This document shows positions 1 through 12,700 of a DNA stretch of 64,000 bases, piece after piece. The stretch is taken from assembly GCF_028389875.1 (NCBI RefSeq), contig NC_084702.1:56082053-56146052 (forward strand), read 5' to 3'. Under the pieces are notes generated by a model. It was not told where the DNA came from and did not search any database. It saw only the letters and a list, made by a program, of their open reading frames with translations. The position numbers were made by a program, and so were the translations under genes. The stretch's first letter is position 1, and each line of letters opens with the position of its first letter. Source of the stretch: Rhea pennata (taxonomy: Eukaryota; Chordata; Aves; Rheiformes; Rheidae).

Positions 1-235
1 GGGGCGGCGGGGGAGGGCGCTACCTGCGCGGCACCGCTCCGCGGTGGCACCAGCCCAGCCCAGCCCAGCCCGAGCCCGCCCCTGCCAACGAGCCGCCGGG
101 CCTCAGGCTCGCCCCTCACTGCAGCACCGCGGCCCCAGCCCGCAGCGAGAGCCACAACATAGAGGCGGCAGCGGGGAGGGGGGAGGAGGGGCGAGCGCGC
201 GCCCGTCTGCCGCTCGCTCCACTCAGCGCGCCGCC

Positions 236-246
236 GCCGCCATCTT
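236..246 (+). promoter_or_regulatory. YY1-type motif
   Basis: The string gccgccatctt matches the core of the YY1 site common in housekeeping CpG promoters. A second copy in the same orientation lies at 427-439. Occupancy is inferred. Confidence 0.55.
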
Positions 247-320
247 ACGCGAGGCGGGTGCGCGGCGCCGCCACCGCCAGCCCCGCCCCCTCCAGGCCCC
301 CCGCGGGCCGCGCGCCGCCT

Positions 321-365
321 CCTGGGAGCTGTAGTCTTCCCGCGGCTGCCGTTGCATCTTGGGAA
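321..365 (-). promoter_or_regulatory. Pair of ZNF143/SBS-like elements
   Basis: Read on the minus strand, 321-335 is actacagctcccagg, close to the ZNF143 (Staf) consensus ACTACAAYTCCCAG. On the same strand 353-365 reads ttcccaagatgca, similar to the CCCAG-ATGCA half of that family. ZNF143 sites are typical of bidirectional CpG promoters. The match is by eye. Confidence 0.5.
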
Positions 366-426
366 AGGTGGTTCGGGGGCCTCGCGGAGCGCCGCGCGCG
401 CGGCAGCCCGCTGCGTCCCGGGCGCG

Positions 427-439
427 GCCGCCATCTTGG
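427..439 (+). promoter_or_regulatory. YY1-type motif (second copy)
   Basis: gccgccatcttgg is a near-perfect YY1 site. It lies 191 bp after the first copy and close to the probable POLK transcription start. Confidence 0.6.
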
Positions 440-489
440 TGCCACCTTCCGCGCAACGCAAAGGGCGTTTTTCCCTTTCGTGGCCTGAC

Positions 490-659
490 GAGGAGGGGAG
501 CTCCGAGTGAGGGCTGCTCGGGCTGACTGTTTCTTTTTTTTTCCTCTCCCTCGAGTGAAGTGAGGCGTCTCGCCGGTCTTACTCGCTCCCTGGTGTGGGC
601 ATTGGGCGCGAGGGAGGAACGACGACTCCTTCCCTGCCCCGAAGCGGTGGGAGTCGGGG
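490..659 (+). other. POLK: Probable POLK 5' untranslated exon 1 (ends tentative)
   Basis: A strong donor, gtgagt, begins at 660 directly after a run of G. Splicing from here to the acceptor before 9,587 would give a leader with no ATG in the POLK frame before 9,628. The 5' edge is a guess placed near a pyrimidine tract at about 530-550. Other donors (about 779 and about 1,000) are possible. Confidence 0.35.
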
Positions 660-3480
660 GTGAGTCGCCAGCCGTTCCCTCAACAAAAATGGTGGTTGCG
701 GAGGCCGCAGGAAGGGGCGGAAGGCGCCGCCGGCCGCGGTGCGGGGCAGCGCCGGGCGTGTGCCCGTCCCACCGCAGGTGATGCGGCTCCGCCGCCCGCC
801 GGGGCCCGGCTGCGCGGGGCCGCTCTCCGCGGCCCGGGAGGAGAGAGGCTGCTGAGGCCGCCCCCTCGCGCCGTCTTTTTTTTCTTCTCTCCTTTTTTTC
901 TAAACCGCTCGGGGGCTGGGGCGAGGTCCCGCACGCTGCGGTTTGGGCTGCCAGTGGCCTCTGCGCCGCGGCTGTGCGGTTTGCTTTACCGCCTCTCTGT
1001 AAGGGTGTGCTGGGAGCAGAGTGGCGGTGGCGGTCAGAAGCCTCGCAAGAGGCAGCGGTGCCCTCCGTTTCTATTTGTGTAATGTCTTAGCAGTTCAGGG
1101 AATGAAATGAAAAAAAATTTTTTTTTTGTTTTTTTTTCCAAAAATGCGTATCAGACGTGTATCCTCTCTGATATTTATAAGCAGAGATATATTTGCAAAA
1201 AAGCAGCAACAAAAAAGACCCTTTGCATTACAGGGAAGTTGAAAGTTATCATTTTTGCATCTGAGGAACAGATGTAGTAGTTTGTAAAGGACTTAAGATT
1301 TGTCCTGGCTCATCACCTTTCTCGTGATTTCTTGAAAAGTTCATGTTAAAAACTAGTTTTGAATGTGGAAGCTTTAGTGTTGGGTCATATAGTCCTAGTT
1401 ATACCTTATGAGCAGTGCTGTAAAATTGTATTTTCTCTGGCTTCCTCCCTGTGGCAGATCATTGTGTAGTTTCCCTAGATTATACTGCTTAAACATTTTC
1501 ATTAAGGAGTGGTTATATTTTGAAAGAAGAACTGTTAACATTATTATTTACATGCATTTTCCACATAGGTGACTGCTAGAAGTTAGATAATATTAGTATC
1601 AGCTCAAAGTCTGCAGTATGAAGATATTTGCAATGAAAATAAATCTACAGCATTGAGAGTGGATGGTAAAGCAACATCATGGTCATAAGCAACAAGAAGT
1701 AATGGAGTGTAACAGAAGTTTTAATACTTGTGTAATCACTGGAAGGCACTGAAAAATTTTTAATGCAAGTTGATAGTGGATACTGCTTTTGGTGATTCTG
1801 ATTTATTAAAAAGTTGAGAAACTGTTGTTTGGTTTACCAGCTGTTTGAGCAGAAACAAAGATACTTTTATTGTCTGTTGCAGTGTTTTGTATCTATTAAG
1901 TAAGCTGGACAATTGAGTTTTGTGTATATTTTTATATATAAGAAGAATCTGTAGTTCTTCCCAGCTCATTTATGTAGTTAAGTGACTTCACCTTGAAAAG
2001 TGGTCGTGTTTCCTGTATCAGACTGAATGAACATCTAATAGCTAATAGGCTCTGAGATACAAGCTATTCCAAAAATTATTCTTTCTGAATTAAAAATTAT
2101 AACAGGAATTCTTGTAGGAAATCTTGGCTAGAAACTAAGATAAATCTTTTTCAGTTTAGGAGGTCTTGTAAAAGGCTGAATAGTAATTGAGACAGGAAAA
2201 GGTACTTGCCAAATTATTTGCCCTTGGAATAAACATTGAAGTTTTAAAGTCATGTAAGTTTTTTAGACAAAGCTACACAGCACTGAAAAAGGGATTTATT
2301 ACAGAGTTGAAGCACATCTTGCGTACAGAAAATTAATCAGGGATGGATAGTCTGGTTATTTTATTTAGCTCTTCATAGATAAGAATAATTCAAATAGTAT
2401 AATGAAGAGCATAGATTTTTTTTTAATCTTCATTTTTGTCATTGTTGGAAGCAGTCTTTATCTGTTTACGGTGTGAATGGTTTATTTTTAAAAGGCTTAA
2501 ACTGTCTTTATGTTGTTAGACCTGTAAGCTAATGATTTTGGAAGAGATATGGTTCTAGGGGCTTTTTTCTGAAGGCTGACTCTAGATACTTGGATGGAGT
2601 CCAAGTTTTTATAAAGTGCTGAGTCAACTGCTATTTGTAAAATAGTTCAATTCAGCTGTGTTAGCTTGGGCACTCAGAATTTTCACTCCTGTGAATTCTG
2701 GCCCAGTTTCCTGTTCAGCAACATTGATGCATCCTCTACCTTTTTTGTTTACAGTTATAAAAATACTTAAATCCTTCTTAGCAGATTCTGTATTCTAAAA
2801 ATCTAAAATTATGTTACAGAGCCAGAGAGCGAGAAGCAAAACAATAGCAGTTTTTTGAATGTGCCAGTAGGGAACCTAAGTGGTTAACACTATGGATGTT
2901 TACATGCTAATTGCACTGTTGGGCAGTTTCTCCTGCCAGCTCTATGCTTATAACTCACTACAGGATTAAAACTGACAGGAGCCCACTTCTCAGGGCTATT
3001 CAGGAACCAAGGCTCTAATAAATATCAAACCCCCTGTGACTGAAAAGAATTGAGCAGATAGTTCAGAAGGACAGTTTGATGTGCCTGCTTGCACGTGTCT
3101 TTGTTTGTTGGTGGTTTATTCTGCTGAGAAGCAGAGACTTTATAACAGCTGACACGTAAATCGTTATCAAGGATATGTTTTTACAAGGAAATAAAAGTTA
3201 AAGAGTTTGTTAAATTTGATCCTGTCAACCTTAATGATTTTTGCTAGATGAGTACTCAGAAGAGGCAGGTGCACTTGTTAAAGAAAAGTATGTAACATAA
3301 TGTTACTCTGTTGGAATAAAATACTTGGCAAATAAGAGATAAATCAAGCATTATGAAATCAAATGTAATACTGTAGTGTAACCTTTTAAATATCAGAGAT
3401 GTTCAAAATATTTTGATAGGGTTGAATTTTCCTAATTTGCTGAATGAAAACTGATAAGGAATATATGTTTGTTTTTACAG

Positions 3481-3570
3481 TAGGATAAAGAGGATAAAGC
3501 AATGCATTTGTGGAAGAAAACCCAGGTTCAGATGGCCCAGTTCTATTGATGGATTAATGCTTATACCGAG
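3481..3570 (+). other. Candidate alternative 5' UTR exon of POLK
   Basis: This 90-bp segment follows a good acceptor (tgtttttacag) and is followed by a consensus donor (gtaggt). It does not keep a useful reading frame, so if spliced it would be a noncoding leader exon or a lncRNA exon. There is no homology support. Confidence 0.2.
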
Positions 3571-3784
3571 GTAGGTAGCTGAGATTTATTTCTTTAAAGA
3601 TGGTGCTGCAAACAGTTACATGCACAGCTCAGATGAAGATTATTCTCTGCAGTGAGTGGAATAAGAAAACTACTTGTGTGGCCACCAGTTGAATGTTAAT
3701 TAGCAATGTGATCAAAAACAAAGTGATGTATATTAAAAATGTGCTCTTACTGTGAAGATTTGATGTAGTCTATTTATTACTTAC

Positions 3785-4109
3785 TGTATTCTTTCAGTAG
3801 TACTCAGAGGCCTATTTTGAGATGGCCTGACTGAAATGATTTCTAGTGCAAGGGAGGCATTTGAAGGGCTGGAATTGAGAGTTACCCTTGAAGCAGTCTG
3901 CTTGTCCTGTTTGTTCTGCATTTGTTCCTCAATTCTGTATTCTTCAAGTATTCTTCTATATGTAGCAAAAAGTGATGCAGTAGATACAGAACGTACTTCA
4001 GACTTGCTTATGGAGGATTTTCTTTGGTACAAGTGATCCTCACTTCCAAGAATATCTGCATTCGCTTGTGCTGGAGTTTAACCATTTTCCAGACTTCTTT
4101 TCAGAACAG
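3785..4109 (-). other. Antisense open frame with canonical splice sites
   Basis: On the minus strand a long T-rich tract and CTTGACAG precede this segment, and GTAAGT follows it from 3,784. One frame is open for about 95 codons up to the donor and encodes a Ser-rich then charged peptide that includes LFATYRRILEEYRIEEQ. That frame has a TAA about 30 nt inside the proposed exon, so translation would have to begin later or use a different acceptor. I do not recognise the peptide. It may be a chance open frame, an exon of an antisense transcript, or a relic of a coding exon. Confidence 0.25.
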
Positions 4110-4121
4110 CTGTCAAGATTC

Positions 4122-4157
4122 AAAAAAAAAAAAAAAAAAAAAGAGAGAGAGAGAGAG
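4122..4157. repeat. A-run plus GA microsatellite
   Basis: An A-run of about 21 runs directly into about eight GA units. On the minus strand it forms the pyrimidine tract before the antisense open frame. Confidence 0.9.
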
Positions 4158-4880
4158 CGCGAGAGCGAGCGCTCTTGCTTGTTTGTCCTTTGAATCAGTA
4201 TGTGTATGACTTCCTACACAATTTCTTTGGAGTATGTTTTATATTTTACATTTATGTAGACTGAAATTTTGGCAGATGGATGAATACAAGATTTTCTGTC
4301 TGCAATCTAGAACAGCGGCTGTTCATGAGTAAGGGTATCTGTATCGTTAATATTTTCTTTATTGGGGAAGCTGCTTACAACAATAAGCTTTAATTTCGTC
4401 TCAGTGCAAAAGCAAGTAACTGCAAAAGGTGGTTATCAGTGATGTTTTTTGTAACATTCATACTAGAGAGAGGCACTTACCCAACTTACTTTCATTCGTG
4501 TTGCTTGTCTTGGCTTATGAGTTTGTCAGTTGACACAAGATGTATTACGGTGAGGTGGGGACCCAGTGAACACAAATGTGAACACAAATGTCTTTACGAC
4601 AAATGTATTTCTTGAAGTAACTGAAATAATTTTGAATCTTAAATTGCTGAATTAACTGTCTTACTGGAATGTGTTGTAACTAGATATTTCACTCGTAGTT
4701 GACTTCTGAGGCTCTCTGATCTTAGGAAGTACTCAAGAAGTTCGAGTTTCCTCACAACCGTTCTCTATACGAATGTGATTGTTTTAAATGTACCCAAGAT
4801 ATCTTTTTAAGTACAACATGGAAGATACTTTTCACTGAGTGCTCTAAATTTTAGTAGTATTTGATAATAGGTCATTTCTG

Positions 4881-4903
4881 TTTTTTTTTTTTTTTTTTTT
4901 TTT
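4881..4903. repeat. T homopolymer, 23 nt
   Basis: An uninterrupted T-run in POLK intron 1. Confidence 0.9.
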
Positions 4904-6252
4904 AATTAAAAAGAAAAGTCAGGAGTCTCAGCTGTACTTTCAAATCTCAAAGGAAGTTTTTTTTTCTTCCCATTGATGTTTTTAGTGTAGTACTAATTTC
5001 AGAGGCCCACATAACATAATGATCTGCACAATACTAAGCCTGATTTTTGACAAAAGCTTGAAAGTGATTCTTTGTGATCAAAAATGGATAAAGGAAGTCC
5101 TTCATCTAATTTAATTGTCTGTTGTGCTTTCAGTGCATTTACATAACTCTTACAAGTAATTTCATTAACAAGGCCAAAATGTCAGTAACATTTATTTTTT
5201 TTTGGTGTGACTGTCTAGTGACTGGATTGCTGAAGTTATCCCTTCACCTGCTTTCAACATTTGTATGTGAGGTAGCTCTGACATTTTGCTTTGTGCTTAT
5301 AAAATAGACATTTTGGAAAATAAGGTAAAAAAAATGTTCAAAATGGATTTTATTCTGGAGAAAATTGGAAGTTTATTTCAGGCTTGTACTGTAACAAAAT
5401 GAGGTGCCAGATTTGAATTAAATATTATGAGTGTTTTTTATACGTTTTACAGAAATTTAAGGTGCCATTTCATTGTGACCCTTGCTGTAGCTTCCTAAAA
5501 ATAATTTTTAAAAAAGATGTTTGAAATAATTGTATTGCTATTTCCAGTATCAGTATTTTTTTTACATACTTTGAAGATTCACTTTGGGCAATCTAGATGT
5601 AAAAGATGGTTCCTTACTTGTCTGTAGTATACTGCTTGAATCTTACCGTCTGCTTTTGAGAAGGGGAGATTAGAAGTGGTACATCTTAGTAACTTCTTTG
5701 CATCTCACTCTTCCTGGCATAAGCATCTGATGGCAAAGATGACAACTTGTTTTCCTTTATGAGGACTAGTACACAATTTATATGCATCAAATCATCATTC
5801 AGTGTATGAGTAAATGCTCTTCCAAGGTTTTCCATATTGGTGTCATTTTCCAGTCCTTGTATTTCTCTTTAGCAAGCTGTTACACTGTCAATAAAAGGCA
5901 AACTGTTAACAAACTTTAAAAATGTTATTACTTTGCTAATAATACTGTGTTCACGAAACTGAATATTCTTAGAAATATTTTGGCCTTTCTTTTTCTCATT
6001 TATTATTATTTTTATACGATAGGATGAAATTTTCACACAACGCACTGTTTCCGATGCTGGAATTGCTAGATTTTTATGAGGATAAGCTGGAGAAGTAGCA
6101 CAGTGTCAAATACAAGCAGTTTCCTTCAAGCTAGTTGAGTCAACCATACAAAAAGATGCTAATTTTTGAATAAAGGTGCAAGCACTTGAAATTAAATTGT
6201 AGATCCTAATTGTATTCTTGTTTCAGTCTTGTGACATTTCCACTGAGACACG

Positions 6253-6277
6253 ATGAAAGTGTCTACGACACTTTCAT
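6253..6277. repeat. Short inverted repeat, 11-bp arms, 3-nt loop
   Basis: The arm atgaaagtgtc and its exact reverse complement flank the triplet tac. It lies in POLK intron 1 and has no assigned role. Confidence 0.85.
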
Positions 6278-9200
6278 ATATAGTATATAACCCTGATTAA
6301 TTCAGTTCAGTTTCTGTGCTTGCTCCTGGAAGAGCTTAACTGGGATTTTTTTGGGAGTCTCCTACCTTCCTGTAGATCTCGGGTTGGTAACAAAGCTTCC
6401 TATACAGTAATGTTATCCTGTGATTCCTCTCCACTTTTTTTTCCATTAATTGGCATCAACTCTTCCTCTTTACAAGTTCTTTCAGTAGCAATTTGAAAGT
6501 TACCTCCTCCATCACTCCAAGATAGTGATTCTCCTGCTATCTTCTCCCAGCCCCAAATCAAAGGAATAAAAGGATCGTGTTTAATTGTGGACTGCCTTCA
6601 CTTCCCCGATTTCACACCCTACTTACTCAGTGTGACACTGAGAGATTTAACATGTCCTGAATTAGAAGAAACAGCTCAGTCTTGCAGCAGTCTTGAGGTG
6701 ACAGCATGCCAAAAATATGTCACTCTTTGCCTAGACTGTCCCGAGTTAGTGTATCATCACGTTATGATCCTTTACCCCCCCCTTTTTTTTTTCCCCCAAG
6801 TTGTTTTAGGGAAAACTTTAACAAGAACATGTTACTGCAAGCTAAATTTTTCCCTAGGTTGACTTTGCATTGAAACCATTGATACTCACCTGTGCCAGTT
6901 TCACATTTTACATGGTGTTTCAAATTGTTTCTCTTGTGTTTCCTTAAATATTTTCATTTTATCATGGGCAGATGATCTGTGGTTTTATCTGACAGTGGTG
7001 TGCCTGTTGTCTTACTGTAGCTTCTATGATTCATTTAAATATATTAAATATTTTTTCAGACCTGTCATTCTAAAAACTAGGGTATCTTCAGGTTTTCTTT
7101 TCCTTAAGCAACTAAAAGTTGTCGTTATTAGTAATCTTTCTCTTATGTACACTTTTGATCTTTGGTGGAGAACTGACATCATGCCCCCAAGTGGATGATT
7201 TCTTCTCAATTCCTTAAGCTATTAATTAATATTTGTACACCTTATTATTCAGTACAAGCAGTGTACTCTGTTGTTACACAAGAAGCTGAAAAGATAAAAC
7301 ATATTAGGAGACCAGCATTCACATCACATTTTAAAGATTATTATTTTTTCCTCACTGATGTTACTGTAGTCAGTTTTCTCCCAGGTTATATAACAGTATG
7401 ATAGAGAAGGCATTTGACCAATACGAATTAATGTTTGAAGCCCCTTGGAGGGGGGAAGGAAACAGCCAGCCTTTAAGAATGATCTGAATGAGGAAGGAGA
7501 CGATCTCTATATCCTACGGATAAAGATACTTTTTCCAAAATACAGAGCAGCACAAAAAAAGTTGCAGAGGCTGGAATGGTAACTGGAAACAATAATCTTG
7601 TCTTCATGTCATCTTCTTGGAAAGAATTAATGCTAAAAGAGCTAAGGAGAATAGTGGAGGATCTGAGGGCATTTACCCTGAGGAAAGAGTTTACTGGGAA
7701 TTATACTCATTACTTACCAGAAATTACCAGTTCAGTGTAATCACTGTGGAACTCATTGACACAAGAAGTGTTTATGAGCTTTGGAGGAACCATGGAGCTG
7801 ATACGTGCAGTGCAGTGCTTTTTCCTTTAATTGAAGTCTAGCAGCCTCATTCTGGTAAAAGTGTATGTTAACTGTAAGAGGTTGTCCAATTGTAAGTGCA
7901 AAACTTATGAAAATATTTGCCATCATAGTCTTTTACTTGATAGATGCACATAGAGGTATGAAGCTACCGATTACCAGGTGGCATTACAGTAGCTAAAGTG
8001 CTACTGAAAGGTCAACAGGAGAGTGCTGGTTTCTTGTGTTCTTGAAATGCAATAGGCTGGTGATAATCACAGTATTGCATTGCATCTTCTGAAGACATCA
8101 TGAGTAATAATCAGAAGTAATGGGATATGACTAAAATTGGAATATTTTTGTTGACACTTTTTTTAAAAGCATGACTTTAATAGATGACTTCAACTGGCTA
8201 GTGTGTTTCAGAAGGAGATTTTCAGGAAAGTGACATTGGCACCATTAGTTTAAAAAAAGTCACCTGTGTTACTCTTTAACAATAAATATTCAACTCTAAA
8301 TGCACAAATACTTAATGACATCCTTCAGCTTGGTTGGTAATAAGTACTACTTAACTCCTGGACTGAGAAAGCAGCACTTTAAATATCCTTCTAGATAAAT
8401 TGTAACACTCGAAGTTTGGGTAGTTTGTGACTGTATTTAGTGCTGTACACTGGAGCTGCTGTACATGCCTGAAAGAGCGTGGCTCCCAACAGGAAGGGCT
8501 ACTGTCACAAGGAGCAGCTCAAAGGGGAAGTTTAGGAGCAAATGTGCTTCCTGCTTGAGAGTAAAGCTGAGATTGTTTGAGTTAGCAGCTCAGGGTAGGA
8601 AGAAACTCCCCCTGTATGCTTTTTCAATAATAAATACATATTAAGTATGCCAGTGTCATGCTTGGACCCTGCCTGTGTGCTAACCCAGAAAAATAAGATC
8701 ACAAGATCATGCTACAGAGGGTAACATTTGTGTGTATATATATATTAAAATATTAATGTAATATCTAAATTTACCATGTAACTAGTGATTATGGAAGAGT
8801 TCAGCTATTTACTTTCACAAAGAGCAAGGGAAGTGTCACAAATTTGCATATCAGAAGTACCTGCATGTGTAAGAAGTTACTGATGGTACTAATTGAGTGG
8901 TGAAGCTTGATAGGGTCTAGTATTTGGTTGCCATGGCTATAAACATTCATGGGGAAAAATGCATGGAATGCAGGAATTTAACTCTGAATTAAACAGTAAA
9001 GTTTTATTCCAAGGTTTTAATTGAAACTATTTCTTTCTAAAAGATGAGTTATAAATCAAACAAAAGTTTTGAATTTGAGATATGAATTACTGGGAAAGAT
9101 TTTACGGCTTGTTTCAAGCGGGAGTGGGGACTAAATGAACACTGATCTGCTGCAATTTGAATTTGAAATCATCCCTTTTTTAATGTAATAGTCTAGTGAA

Positions 9201-9586
9201 CAGTGTTATTTTGTGTCTAAGGCAGTAGTATTTCTTCTTACAGGCTACCATATAGATATAAATCTCATGTATATGTGTAAGGTTCTGGTCTTTACCTGAA
9301 GTTGGTGGTACCCAGTTATTTCCGTAAGAAAATTTTTAGAAGAGGGCGTTCAATTTACTAGAAAAGTAAAATCTTACAGTCTTCAAACACTGATAGAGTT
9401 ACAGGTGGCTTTATTTAGTGAGTGTGGGAACTCAGCCACTTTACAGAAATGTAAGTCTTTGTATTTGTGATATACATATACATGAAAACAATATACATAG
9501 CATACATCAGATGAATTCCACAAATTGTTTTTGTGTTGTTCTCCTGAAAGTTGGAAAAAGTTATATGACTTAAATTCTTTTTACAG

Positions 9587-9765
9587 GTACTAAGTCTTTG
9601 AACAAGTTCTTGTTTTCAACAAGTGTTATGGACAACATTAAAAAAGTAGATAACAACCCTAATAATGATGGAGTTCTACTTAGAATGGGCCTCAACGATA
9701 ACAAAGCTGGAATGCAAGGTTTGGATAAAGAGAAAATCAATAAAATCATCATGGAGGCTACCAAG
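9587..9765 (+). CDS. POLK: POLK exon 2 (start codon exon)
   Basis: Acceptor ttttacag; coding 9,628-9,765; donor gttggt. It encodes residues 1-46, including [20 protein letters not shown], nearly identical to human POLK. The frame is open from the exon start to the ATG, with no upstream ATG. Confidence 0.95.
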
Positions 9766-12700
9766 GTTGGTTTGTTTGCTTTTTTTTTCTTGTGCTTTAT
9801 CTGTTACACAGCATCAACAGGCCCCCTTCTTCACTTCCCCAAATTTTCTCCCTCCACTGTGTAAAAGGAGGGCAACTTCTCAGTAGAAATCAATGTCTGA
9901 GGAGGAGGGAGTGAGACTCCAGGTTAGAGCGCCAAATCAAGGTTGAGTTCATCCACTGAGTTGATGAAAGAAGTGAACTGAATGGGTCCTTAAGAGCTCA
10001 CCTTGTTACATGAGACAGTGCACATGTAGCATTGCACCGTGCTGAGGTAGAAGGCTTCAGCTTCCCTAAGACTCTTGCTTTGCCTCTTTCTATTCCGTTT
10101 GACCACTCTATCTTTAATCAGTCCAGCAGATCTGTATCTATTTATCACCTTAATAAGAGTAGTAAGATTAATATGACCAGATTTTTTTAATACTATTCCA
10201 GTAGAATTCCTGTGTGCTTACCATCTGTCTTGTCTTTTCCCTCTTGGTATTCAAGGAGAGGTGTCCAGGAGGGTGTAACTTTGGTTGCAAGGATCCATAG
10301 AGGAGGCTAGAAATCCACAAGGCATTGAAATATTAGTCCTCTCACTCATTTTTGGAGGATCTTCAAATAAAGGTGTATAAGAATAACACTTTGAGCTGCC
10401 TCTTGTTCTTGTTACTTTTTCTTGCAAAAGTATGTATTTCATTTGGTGTCACTATGGCCATAGGTGATTTACTTAGATAGCCTTGTGAATTCTGTGTGAC
10501 TACTATTGCTCTGTGGTAAACTTTGGTGGGGTAGAAAAAAATCTGATTTACAAACAGCTATTCTATGGCAAACTTTTTTTTTTGCTTGTGTTTGCACTAT
10601 TTTGGTGATACTTGTATGATATTAAGACTAATTTATTGGATGTTTTTTCTCCTTTGCTTGTTGTTTTTTCAAAGCTTAGTGCTTTGTCAAACCTATCCCT
10701 AATAATGGTATTTGAAGAATTTATTCTTGTGGAACAGCTGCTGTTTCATCTCCTGTTTTGAGATATAATGAGGTGTAAGATGGACTTTCAAATCTGAAGA
10801 CATACAGTCTTCTATCTGTAAGAATGTATTTGTGTTAAATAAAGCAAGAGAAAATAATATCAGGGTATCTCTAGAAGTCTGAAAAGAAGCTCTATTTTTT
10901 CTTAAACCTTTCTTCCTTTTTCACTCCTTTCAAAACTACACCTACACACACTACCCACTGTTGTATTGCAATAAGATCCTATAATATTTCAACAGTGCAA
11001 ATGTGAAATACTGCAAGAATCATTAAAAAATAGATAAATAACAATCTTAAATATTGAGTTGATTGCCACACTAGCACTTTAGTAGTAACTTCTCTCAACT
11101 AGACTCCAAAAGTAATGTTTGTTTGCAAAGGGGAGAAAAGATGAAATGCATGTCTTGATATTGAAAGAAAATATACTCTAATGTCTTCTAATCAGCGTTT
11201 TCCTCTAAGCAATGAGATGTGATGTGTTATAATCTTTCCGCTAATCCTTTATATCATTGCTATAAAAGTGCTTTAAAAGCAATTGCTTTAAAAGGATTTT
11301 TTTGCTTTTCAAATAAATGCTTGGTTCTTATATGACTGTTGCTAAATTCTTGGCCTCAGTACCATTGTCTGGTAGTCAAAGAGTTTGAACTGAAAATTTG
11401 TCCACTCTCCAATTTTATCAGCTGGCACAAGAAATGATATTACCTCTCGCTACGAGTGTTGCTTATCTTATAAACTAAATAGATGATGTGTGAAAAATAT
11501 TTTTTCTCAGCTTTGAATTTTCTGGTTTTTCATTTCAGAATAGTTCCTCTTTTCTTTTGTTATAAGTCAGGAAAGGAAGTCACAATACATCTTCTCTACA
11601 CCATTGTCATCCTTGTATACTTCACTTATGTCTCCTTTTATTCATTCCTTTTCTTGAAGAAGCAATTACAAACTGGCAGATGAGAGGTTTTTTTCATGCC
11701 CATTTACTACTTACCTTTTTCTAAGTAGCTTCTATTTCTGCAATATCCTTCAAGATATCCTTCATGATTAGTAAAGTATTCAGCATTCTATGTGGATTTG
11801 ACTTTTATGATACCATTATTTATTTCCATATAGATTCAACTGTATGGGAATGTGGTGAAACAATTATTTTGTTTTATACCTGCTGTCTTGGGGATAATGC
11901 AAAGAACAGTTTGACATTTATTTACCATTTTTAATTGTTTTCTGTAAACATAAGTTTTCTGAATAGTCTCCCAAACTCTTGAGTGGATCTGAGAAGGAAG
12001 AGTACTAAATTTGTGTCATTTGAGAAGCACTGTCAGTCTCTCTTGTTTCAGTTTTATAAAAATCCAAAATATTAGAAAACGTTACTGTATTTTAGGTTGT
12101 CTGTATTTAAATTTGATAATTCTAAGTCTTTTTAAATAATTGTTATTAAAATGTTCAATTTAAAGTATAGAAATGTTTAGCTGTTTATAGGAAAAGGTAA
12201 ATGAATAAAAACCTTAGTGTTTTTGCAATTTTTTTGCAGGGTTCTAGATTTTATGAAAATGAACTTAAAAAAGATAAGCAAGTTAACCAACGAATTGAAA
12301 AAATGATGCAGCTAAAAGAGAAAATTACGAGCCAACATCTTTTGAAAGCACAGCTGCAGGTACTAATCTTGTAAAGACTATTAAGAGTAAATGGGGAATA
12401 ATAAATATTTCAGTGTGGTTTATGTTAAATTCTCGTGCTGAGCACAATGCTAACCAGTAATTTGGTGTTAGTCATGTGAGTAGAAGTCTGTACAATGTTT
12501 TGGTGATGTAAGCTTATTATAAATTTGCTAGAAGAAAACTAAATATATTTTAAAGTGTATCTGAAATGTTTTCTATATACAAAAATGAAGCAAAGTAATT
12601 CCTATTCTTTTAAGTCTGAACAATTTAAAAGGATATTATTGTGGTTTGTGAAAATTTTTATTAAGTATTTTGTTAGTAAGTATCATAAGCTTACTCCCCT

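Larger units (their letters stand above)
1..1080. promoter_or_regulatory. CpG-island promoter, probably bidirectional CERT1/POLK
   Basis: This stretch is very GC- and CpG-rich and drops abruptly into AT-rich sequence after about 1,080. It contains YY1-type and ZNF143-type motifs and no clear TATA box. In mammals CERT1 (COL4A3BP) and POLK are transcribed head to head from one shared CpG promoter, and the POLK coding exons downstream on the plus strand fit that arrangement. CERT1 would leave on the minus strand beyond position 1; I could not recognise any CERT1 coding sequence here, so its first exon is inferred only. Open frames in this block are GC-driven and not credible proteins. Confidence 0.8.
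660..9586 (+). other. POLK intron 1
   Basis: Roughly 8.9 kb of mainly AT-rich unique sequence. It holds an A-run followed by a GA repeat (4,122-4,157), a T-run (4,881-4,903), an 11-bp-arm inverted repeat (6,253-6,277), a possible noncoding exon (3,481-3,570) and an antisense open frame with splice sites (3,785-4,109). No recognisable plus-strand protein gene was found. Confidence 0.6.

Noticed and set aside
44-1082. Several GC-rich open frames on both strands of the CpG island
   Set aside because: Their Arg/Ala/Pro/Gly composition follows from GC content, there is no recognisable family, and they overlap a promoter.
7430-7850. More GC-balanced block in POLK intron 1, possibly an old transposon or retrovirus-like remnant
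   Set aside because: I could not match it to any element or protein motif.
9598-9627. Upstream in-frame TTG before the POLK ATG
   Set aside because: Not an ATG; the ATG at 9,628 has good context and matches the human start.
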